Positions 6,107 through 10,867 of a DNA stretch of 10,867 nt are shown here, in pieces (position 1 is the first letter of the stretch; each line of letters opens with the position of its first letter). A program made the position numbers and the translations under genes. The DNA is taken from the NCBI GenBank assembly GCA_016285335.1, contig JAEEQO010000088.1, positions 1-10,867 on the forward strand, in the 5' to 3' direction. Source of the stretch: Victivallales bacterium (GTDB taxonomy: Bacteria; Verrucomicrobiota; Lentisphaeria; Victivallales; UBA1829). Below the pieces are notes generated by a model that was given only the letters and a program-made list of their open reading frames with translations, had not been told where the DNA came from and made no database searches.

Positions 6107-8470
6107 TCATCTCTGTCCGCCACGGCCGCCGCGCTGCATTCCGCGGCCGAAGCCGGGTCCGAACCCGAACCCCTGTCCCTGCCCCTGCGCCGGCTGCTGT
6201 CCCTGTCCCATGCGGCGGCCCGGCTGGAACTGCTGCGGCTGACCTTGCGTCTGCGGCTGTTGAGTTTGTGGCTGTGCCTGCTGCTGTGGCTGTGCCTGCT
6301 GCTGTGCCTGCGGGCGCGGACGCGGGTTCTTCGGATCGGGGCCGATGGTGAGGATGAGGTCGCGGCCGTCGACTTCAATGTTCGAGATGTCGAGCCCGGA
6401 GGGCGAGCCGTCCCACCAGAGGCTGTCCGGCTTCGAAAAGTCGTTGAAGACGACGCGGTCCGGCGGGTAGAAATAGTCGGTGGCGATGCCGTTGCAGTCG
6501 CGGTTGTGCGTCTGATGCCCGAATGTGCCGGGGCACGGCTTTTCGAGGAGCGGGACGCCGCCCGCCTGTTCGAGCGAGATCTCGTAATGCTTCTCCGGCG
6601 TCATTTCCTCGTCCTCCTCCTGGTCGGTCACGGCGTCGTCGACATGCCAGATGGCGAGCCCGTGCGAGGGGAGCGCGCGGTAGAACGACGAATCGGCGTT
6701 GCGGTTTTCGAGCAGGAAATACTCGTCCGGGTTCCGCGGGTTGCGGTAGATGTAGCCGTATTCGCTGGAGGCGGGGATGCGGACCTTGCCCATCGACGGC
6801 AGCGGGAGCGCCTTCAGCCAGCCGAGGCGGTAGCGGAACGGCCCGGCGAGCGCGGTCGGGTTGGTCTGGAGCCCGGTGATGCGGTCGTACATGCCGATGC
6901 CCATGATGCAGTGGTTGCCGAGGCCGTGGGAGACTTTCTGCTCGTTCTTCGGCGTCTTGTTGCTCTTCTCACCGTAGTCCACGTAATCCAGGATGTCGAA
7001 CGTCTGGTGCATGATCTCGTGGATCAGGATGCTGACCGTGGGGCTGTCCTGGATGCCGCAGATCAGCACCTGCATGCTGTGAAGTCCGCCGGGCAGCCGG
7101 ATCTGGTCGTACGCAGTAAACCAGTGCGCCTGCGGCCAGAGGCCGTCGAACGAGCTGTTCCGCGAATACAGCACGCACGCCGACCGCATGGTGCCGTCGG
7201 GCTCCTTCGAAACGGATGAAAGGTCGAAGTCCTTCGGCAGCTTCGCCATGGCCTCCTTGATGAGCATGTCCGCGCCGCGGTAGTTCAACGCCTTCTGGTA
7301 ATAGTCGCGGTTGTGGTCGGCCACGACGTAGTCGGAGACGAGGTACTTCAGTTCGCAGCGGCCGTAGGACTGGTTGTCGACGAAATCGAAGATCGAGCAG
7401 GAATTGCCGTAGCCGCGATAGTTCTTCTCGTTCAGGAAAAACTCCACTTTCTCCTTCGGGATGATCACGTCCGGCGGGTCGTCCGGGAACTTCACGAGCA
7501 CGGCCAGGCCGGTGATCCTGTCCTGATGAAGCGGCTTTTTCTCGTACTGGACGGGCGTTTTCGGGATGTCGGCGGCGGGCTTCAGGACGACGCGGAACCC
7601 GGCATTGAACACGGGGACGCTCGCATCGACCGGCTGGCAGGCCGTGACGGTGCAGTCCTCCGGCGAATCATGCCAGGAGCCGCCGCGGCGGGCGCAGAGG
7701 TCGCCTTTGTACGCGGCCGAGAAATCGCGCATGAACCAGTCGAGGCAGAGTTCCTGCACATTCCCGTGCATGTCGTACAGCCCCCAGGCGTTGGGCCTTT
7801 TCAGGCCGGCGTTCGACACGGACGGCGCGGAGATGAACGAATTGTCGCGGTACCACGCGACTTCCGCGAGCGCGTCCGACCGGTTGCCGCGTGCCCGCAG
7901 GTCGCGGCCGCTGTTGAGCTCGGTCGTGGTCCCGGCGCGGCAGGCGTATTCCCATTCCGCCTCGTTCGGGAGCGCGAACCGGTATCGGAACGACCCCGGA
8001 AGCGACTTATTGAGGCGGGCGCAGAATTCCTTCGCCTGTTCCGCGGAAACGTCGTACACCGGGCAGTCCGGCCCGACGCCGTACAGGGGCCCGCCCGGAC
8101 GCGCCGCCTCGGTCAGTTCCTCCTGCGTCGTCCGCATGACAGCCTTCCACTGCGCCTGCGTGACCTCGAATTTCCCGACGGAAAGCGCGTTCTCCGCGAA
8201 CTTGTAAATCACGCGGCCGTCTTTGTCGGTCTTTTCGTTCGGCTGCGGTTTGCGGTTGACCTGCATCGCGACCGACCCTGCGGGCAGCGTGACGAGCTCG
8301 AGCGGGATTTCGCCGGGGAGCATGAACCGGATGGACGGCAGAGCACCTTCCTTGTGCTCATAGATGGGCGTGACGGCGGACGCGCAGGACGCGCACAGGA
8401 AAAGGAAAATGCAGACGATGCCGGAAGAAAGAGCGGAGCGGAGACGAACCGGAGGGAACAGATTCAACAT
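6107..8470 (-). CDS. Secreted SUMF1/FGE-like domain fused to M6-type metalloprotease domain
   Basis: This 787-residue protein has a signal peptide (about 1-32, cleavage likely after ASA). A SUMF1/FGE-like domain (about 55-296) shows VGKFEVTQAQWK, LPNEAEWEYACRAG, NAWGLYDMHGNVQE, RGGSW and NAGFRVV. The first of the two catalytic cysteines of true formylglycine-generating enzyme aligns with D269, and only C273 remains, so sulfatase activation is unlikely. The second half (about 315-710) resembles M6 (immune inhibitor A-like) peptidases: zinc motif HEIMH (484-488), FRYRLGWL (545-552), YFLLENRN (584-591) and GLAIWHVDD (604-612). The usual third-ligand spacing is altered: D492 and D495 are candidates, while the usual position holds L494. 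The tail (713-787) is Pro/Gln-rich, then Gly/Arg-rich. The ATG at 8470 has AAGGAA 10 bases upstream. It is likely exported and protein-degrading; the substrate is unknown. Confidence 0.88.
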   Translation of the reverse strand: MLNLFPPVRLRSALSSGIVCIFLFLCASCASAVTPIYEHKEGALPSIRFMLPGEIPLELVTLPAGSVAMQVNRKPQPNEKTDKDGRVIYKFAENALSVGKFEVTQAQWKAVMRTTQEELTEAARPGGPLYGVGPDCPVYDVSAEQAKEFCARLNKSLPGSFRYRFALPNEAEWEYACRAGTTTELNSGRDLRARGNRSDALAEVAWYRDNSFISAPSVSNAGLKRPNAWGLYDMHGNVQELCLDWFMRDFSAAYKGDLCARRGGSWHDSPEDCTVTACQPVDASVPVFNAGFRVVLKPAADIPKTPVQYEKKPLHQDRITGLAVLVKFPDDPPDVIIPKEKVEFFLNEKNYRGYGNSCSIFDFVDNQSYGRCELKYLVSDYVVADHNRDYYQKALNYRGADMLIKEAMAKLPKDFDLSSVSKEPDGTMRSACVLYSRNSSFDGLWPQAHWFTAYDQIRLPGGLHSMQVLICGIQDSPTVSILIHEIMHQTFDILDYVDYGEKSNKTPKNEQKVSHGLGNHCIMGIGMYDRITGLQTNPTALAGPFRYRLGWLKALPLPSMGKVRIPASSEYGYIYRNPRNPDEYFLLENRNADSSFYRALPSHGLAIWHVDDAVTDQEEDEEMTPEKHYEISLEQAGGVPLLEKPCPGTFGHQTHNRDCNGIATDYFYPPDRVVFNDFSKPDSLWWDGSPSGLDISNIEVDGRDLILTIGPDPKNPRPRPQAQQQAQPQQQAQPQTQQPQTQGQPQQFQPGRRMGQGQQPAQGQGQGFGFGPGFGRGMQRGGRGGQR

Positions 8471-8521
8471 GAGGCAGAGATTCCTTGCTGGTCGGAAAGA
8501 TTCGGGGAGCGGAGTTTTTAT

Positions 8522-8550
8522 ATTATAGCACCCCCGGCAGGATTTGTCAA
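8522..8550 (-). promoter_or_regulatory. Consensus sigma70 promoter with extended -10, driving the protease gene
   Basis: On the minus strand, TTGACA (complement of 8545-8550) and TATAAT (complement of 8522-8527) match the consensus exactly with the optimal 17-bp spacer. The -10 is preceded by TGC, the extended -10 form. Transcription would start near 8515, about 45 nt before the ATG at 8470. Confidence 0.92.
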
Positions 8551-8569
8551 GTGCTTAATCAGGCCGGGG
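8532..8569. promoter_or_regulatory. Imperfect inverted repeat enclosing the protease -35 box
   Basis: Arms at 8532-8544 and 8557-8569 (CCCCGGC..GATT against AATC..GCCGGGG) match at 11 of 13 positions. They flank a 12-bp centre that contains the -35 box (8545-8550). No T-tract follows on either strand, so an operator is more likely than a terminator. The protein that would bind is unknown; the divergent LexA-like regulator is one candidate. Confidence 0.5.
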
Positions 8570-8652
8570 TCAAAACTTGTACAGCAAATTTGACCAGGTG
8601 ACATTTTGCGGCGTTTTTTCCGAAGAAACAGTGTTGCACGGAGGAAATGACG

Positions 8653-8681
8653 CTGGAAAAAACTTCGCGGGCGGCTATAGT
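8653..8681 (+). promoter_or_regulatory. Probable promoter of the LexA-like gene
   Basis: TATAGT (8676-8681) is a good -10. CTGGAA (8653-8658) lies 17 bp upstream as a weak -35, within the 11-mer also found at 954-964. The start would be near 8688, giving a leader of about 85 nt. This sits in the 301-bp divergent region (8471-8771), which also holds the protease promoter. Confidence 0.5.
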
Positions 8682-8704
8682 ATTCGGAACTACGGGCGCG
8701 CGAA

Positions 8705-8743
8705 CTCCGCCGAAGGGTGCGGAGGGGGGAAATCCGGGCCCGG
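8705..8743 (+). other. Hairpins in the leader of the LexA-like gene
   Basis: CTCCGC (8705-8710) and GCGGAG (8719-8724) form a perfect 6-bp stem with an 8-nt loop. The 10-bp palindrome CCGGGCCCGG follows at 8734-8743. Both lie in the untranslated leader, upstream of the AGGAGG ribosome binding site (8756-8761). They could be leader RNA structure, or the palindrome could be an autoregulatory operator. Confidence 0.45.
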
Positions 8744-8771
8744 TCCAACAAAAACAGGAGGGAAACCATCC

Positions 8772-9356
8772 ATGAAAGGTCTGACCCAGAAACAGAAAAA
8801 CATCATCGAATTCATCAACGAGTTCATGACCACGCAGGAAATGGCGCCGACCATCTACGAGATCGCGGAGCATTTCCACATCAAGACGTCCACCGTCTTC
8901 GCCCACATCCGGGCCCTGCAGAAGAAAAACTACCTCACTCGCAGCTCGAAAGCCCGCAGCATCAGCCTTTCCCACCCGAAAAAACGCACGCGCTACCCCG
9001 CCGGCGTCCAGTCCATCCCGTTCCACCGCATCGGCGAGGCGGCCGCCGCGGAACCGGGCGACAAGATGCTGGTCTGCGACGTGGCGCAGCTGCTGGACAG
9101 TCCCGCGAAGGAGGACCTGTACGCAGTCCACGTACACGGCTCCGACCTCAGCGGCAACGGCATCTTCGACGGCGACATCCTAATCGTGAAGAGCAATCCG
9201 GAGACGGTCGGGGTCGAGGACATCGTGGTGGCCGAAGAGAACGGACGCGAGATCCTGAAGCAGGCGAAGGACGCCATCGTCAACGGCACGCCGTCGGATC
9301 TCCCGCACGTCAAAGGGGTCGTCGTCGGTCTCCAGCGGAGGATTGCCAAGCCGTGA
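8772..9356 (+). CDS. LexA-family (S24-like) transcriptional regulator with degenerate peptidase site
   Basis: This 194-residue protein has the two-part layout of LexA. Residues 4-66 form a winged helix-turn-helix of the LexA type: LTQKQKNIIEFINEF, then APTIYEIAEHF, then HIRALQKKNYLTR. Residues 80-192 match the S24 peptidase/dimerisation half: VHGSDLSGNGIFDGD (121-135), DIVVAEENG (150-158) and K163 in EILKQ, equivalent to the catalytic lysine. Canonical LexA has GDSM, with serine as nucleophile; here the aligned residues are G123-S124-D125-L126, so aspartate occupies the serine position. The self-cleavage Ala-Gly aligns with Ala-Ala (92-93) in GEAAAAEP. RecA-triggered autocleavage therefore looks lost. 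An ideal AGGAGG at 8756-8761 supports the ATG at 8772 rather than the longer in-frame extension. It is divergent from the protease gene and is terminated before the efflux operon. The family is firm; an SOS role is doubtful. Confidence 0.88.
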   Translation: MKGLTQKQKNIIEFINEFMTTQEMAPTIYEIAEHFHIKTSTVFAHIRALQKKNYLTRSSKARSISLSHPKKRTRYPAGVQSIPFHRIGEAAAAEPGDKMLVCDVAQLLDSPAKEDLYAVHVHGSDLSGNGIFDGDILIVKSNPETVGVEDIVVAEENGREILKQAKDAIVNGTPSDLPHVKGVVVGLQRRIAKP

Positions 9357-9388
9357 CCGCGGCCTTCCGGTCGTCTTATTCATCCGTC

Positions 9389-9424
9389 AAAACCCGCCCG
9401 TCCGCACGGAACGGCGGGTTTTTT
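9389..9424 (+). terminator. Strong intrinsic terminator after the LexA-like gene
   Basis: AAAACCCGCC (9389-9398) and GGCGGGTTTT (9413-9422) pair perfectly, an inner TCCG/CGGA stem extends the fold, and six T residues run to 9424. The A run on the left arm makes it potentially bidirectional. It separates the regulator from the efflux operon promoter. Confidence 0.92.
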
Positions 9425-9446
9425 GCGTCTATCCGGCCTTTTTTGC

Positions 9447-9475
9447 TTGACTTTGAACCAAACAGGTGCTATATT
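9447..9475 (+). promoter_or_regulatory. Promoter of the RND efflux operon
   Basis: TTGACT (9447-9452) and TATATT (9470-9475) are 17 bp apart, with TGC directly before the -10 giving an extended -10. Transcription would start near 9482, about 65 nt before the ATG at 9546. Confidence 0.85.
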
Positions 9476-9490
9476 ACTTAGCAAGTAAGT
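9474..9490. promoter_or_regulatory. TetR-operator-like palindrome over the efflux promoter start site
   Basis: TTACTT (9474-9479), agc, AAGTAA (9483-9488) is a perfect 6-bp inverted repeat. A second one, ACTTA (9476-9480) and TAAGT (9486-9490), overlaps it. They cover the end of the -10 and the expected start site, a position where a bound repressor would block transcription. The sequence style resembles operators of TetR/AcrR repressors that control RND pumps, but no such regulator gene lies in the window. Confidence 0.55.
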
Positions 9491-9545
9491 CATTTTGAGA
9501 ATTAAAACATTAGTTTATAACCGAATTAAAACGGACGAGGCGATC

Positions 9546-10718
9546 ATGAATCATCTTTCCTCCTTCCTCCTCTTTTCCGCGGCGATCCTCTGCTTTTCCT
9601 CCGCCGCCTGTTCCAAGCTCGCAAAAAAAGACGAACCGAAGTCCGGGACCGTTTACAAGGTCAAAGTCCAGACCGAGAAGCCGCAGACGCATCATTTCCG
9701 CAAGCAGATCCGCGTGCAGGGCACGGTCGAGGCCTACATCGTGACCGACGTCGCGGCGCGCATGCCGGGCAATATGGTCCTGAAAGTGAACGACGGCGAC
9801 ACGATCAAAAAGGGACAGGTCCTGTTCACGATCGACCAGGACACCCTGAAGAACCGCGTGGCGCAGGCGGAGCAGGCGGTGAAGGTGGTCGAGGAATCGC
9901 TCCACACGGTTCTGCAGATGGACGTCAACATAGCGAAGACCGCACTCGACAAGGCGCAGAAGGATTACGAGCGCAACAAAAAGCTCCATGATCAGAACGC
10001 CGTGTCCGACAATACATTCGAATCGTTCGAGCTCGCGCTCGACAAGGCGCAGAAGACGTACGAGAAAGCCGAGGCCGAGCTGCATTTCGCCGAGATAAAA
10101 GCCGAACAATCCAAGCTCGACCTGGCGATCGCCAACAAGGACCTGGGCGACGCCACGGAAAGGGCGCCATACGACGGCGTCGTCACGCACAAATATCACG
10201 AGAACGGCGAGTTCGTCGGCAAGGGCATGAGCGTGCTCCGCATCAACGACCCGAAAAAGCTCCGCGCCTCCTGCCTCATCAGCGCCGTCTATTTCGAGGC
10301 GGTCAAGCCCGGCGAAACGCCGGTCGCCGTGAGCTTCGGCGGGCAGAAGCTCGAAGCGAAGGCCGACTGGTGCAGCCCGGTCATCGACCCCCTCAGCCGC
10401 ACGTTCACGATGCGGGCGTACCTGCCCGAGGGAACGCCGCTCCTGGACGGCATGCTGGTCGACGTCGACATCCGGCTTGCCGAACGCAACGGCGTGGGCG
10501 TCCCGCGCGACGCCGTGGTCCTGAAGAAGGGCGGCAAGTCCATGGTGTTCGCCGTGCAGGACGGCAAGGCGCAGGAGATCGAGGTGGAGACGGGCATCGC
10601 GTCCGACGGGTTCATGGAGATCCTGAATCCCGCCGCGATCGAGGGGAAGGACATCATCGTTTCCGGCCAGTATTTCGTGAACGACGGCTCCGACGTGACC
10701 GTCACGGCCGCCCAGTGA
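9546..10718 (+). CDS. RND efflux membrane-fusion (periplasmic adaptor) lipoprotein, HlyD/AcrA family
   Basis: This 390-residue adaptor would link an RND inner-membrane pump to an outer-membrane channel. The signal peptide ends in SSAAC, giving a lipid-attached C22. The S at -3 is unusual for a lipobox, but the cysteine is well placed. Domains in order are: first lipoyl half (about 65-97, with GDTIKKGQVLFTID); a long alpha-helical hairpin (about 100-198); second lipoyl half (about 199-233, with RAPYDGVV); beta-barrel (about 236-315, with DPLSRTFTMRAYLPEG); and a membrane-proximal domain (about 316-390). The ATG at 9546 has GAGG five bases upstream. It is preferred over an in-frame TTG at 9495, which lacks a ribosome site and would precede the signal peptide. 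The permease gene follows after 16 bp. The exported compound cannot be told from the sequence. Confidence 0.94.
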   Translation: MNHLSSFLLFSAAILCFSSAACSKLAKKDEPKSGTVYKVKVQTEKPQTHHFRKQIRVQGTVEAYIVTDVAARMPGNMVLKVNDGDTIKKGQVLFTIDQDTLKNRVAQAEQAVKVVEESLHTVLQMDVNIAKTALDKAQKDYERNKKLHDQNAVSDNTFESFELALDKAQKTYEKAEAELHFAEIKAEQSKLDLAIANKDLGDATERAPYDGVVTHKYHENGEFVGKGMSVLRINDPKKLRASCLISAVYFEAVKPGETPVAVSFGGQKLEAKADWCSPVIDPLSRTFTMRAYLPEGTPLLDGMLVDVDIRLAERNGVGVPRDAVVLKKGGKSMVFAVQDGKAQEIEVETGIASDGFMEILNPAAIEGKDIIVSGQYFVNDGSDVTVTAAQ

Positions 10719-10734
10719 CCGGGAGGGCTGCCCC

Positions 10735-10867
10735 ATGACTCTGAGCCAGTTCTCCATCCGGCGCAAGGTCGCCATGACCTGCATCATCCTGATGCTGGCG
10801 ATCCTCGGCGTGTTCGCGTACCAGAAGATCGGCATCGACCTGCTGCCGAAGTTCGACGTGCCGTACG
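10735..10867 (+). CDS. RND efflux permease, AcrB/MMPL-type, N-terminal fragment cut by window end
   Basis: Only the first 44 codons are present. They read as the classic RND start: a short cytoplasmic amphipathic stretch (LSQFSIRRKVAM), the first transmembrane helix (about 14-29), and then IGIDLLPKFDVPY, matching the LLPxxDxP signature that opens the periplasmic part of AcrB-like proton-driven pumps. GGGAGGG at 10721-10727 gives a ribosome binding site seven bases before the ATG. It follows the adaptor gene by 16 bp in the same operon. Substrate class cannot be judged from this fragment. Confidence 0.92.
   Translation, partial: MTLSQFSIRRKVAMTCIILMLAILGVFAYQKIGIDLLPKFDVPY

Noticed and set aside
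6107..6332. Coding repeat or frameshifted end in the low-complexity 3' part of the SUMF1-M6 gene
   Set aside because: The Q/P and G/R codons stay in one open frame to a normal stop, so it is treated as a genuine tail rather than a break.
7313..8593. 426-residue plus-strand frame opposite the SUMF1-M6 gene
   Set aside because: Antisense shadow without motifs; the minus-strand frame has clear domains, a signal peptide, a ribosome site and a promoter.
8654..8668. Sigma54-like TGG-N10-GC pattern ahead of the LexA-like gene
   Set aside because: Only the minimal dinucleotides match, the TTGC context is missing, and a sigma70-type -10 (TATAGT) lies at a normal position.
8577..8771. N-terminal extension of the LexA-like protein (65 codons upstream, non-ATG start)
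   Set aside because: The extension covers the promoter and leader hairpins, while an ideal AGGAGG precedes the ATG at 8772 and the LexA domain begins right after it.
9510..10835. 441-residue minus-strand frame opposite the efflux adaptor
   Set aside because: Mirror-frame composition (Val/Asp/Leu/Arg-rich) and no promoter or ribosome site; the plus-strand adaptor is certain.

Overview
The window (about 10.9 kb) is bacterial chromosomal DNA with GC-rich genes separated by AT-richer intergenic regions. Gene style suggests a Gram-negative from the Planctomycetota-Verrucomicrobiota-Lentisphaerae (PVC) group, most like Lentisphaerae/Victivallales. The hints are two lipoprotein signals, an RND efflux system, a SUMF1-domain secreted protein, a membrane glycosyltransferase of the PMT/ArnT type, and a primase that is not next to rpoD. 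This placement is inference from gene content, not from a marker comparison.

Left part (1-1000): a nearly perfect 43-bp tandem repeat array made of two inverted repeats per unit, a further hairpin and a strong terminator. A promoter and a stand-alone response-regulator receiver gene follow. After that gene comes a second chain of hairpins, starting with a diverged copy of the 43-bp unit and also ending in a terminator. The receiver gene is therefore bracketed by related structured intergenic DNA.

Middle (1015-4060): a TPR lipoprotein gene and dnaG (primase) lie 9 bp apart as a probable operon. They face an oppositely oriented tRNA-Arg(ACG) gene that has its own promoter and terminator.

Minus-strand block (4273-8470): a polytopic membrane glycosyltransferase (GT39/PMT-like), and upstream of it a large secreted protein fusing a SUMF1/FGE-like domain to an M6-type metalloprotease domain, with a Gln/Pro- and Gly/Arg-rich tail. 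Each has a recognisable sigma70-type promoter. The protease promoter matches consensus exactly at both boxes and has an extended -10.

Right part (8653-10867, plus strand): divergent from the protease is a LexA-family regulator whose peptidase half lacks the usual catalytic serine and whose cleavage-site glycine is replaced. A strong terminator separates it from an RND efflux operon: a membrane-fusion lipoprotein followed by the first 44 codons of an AcrB-type permease cut by the window end. The efflux promoter carries a TetR-operator-like palindrome over its -10/start region.

The most notable items are the structured repeat family around the receiver gene, the probably uncleavable LexA-like protein next to a very strong divergent promoter, and the SUMF1-M6 fusion protein.
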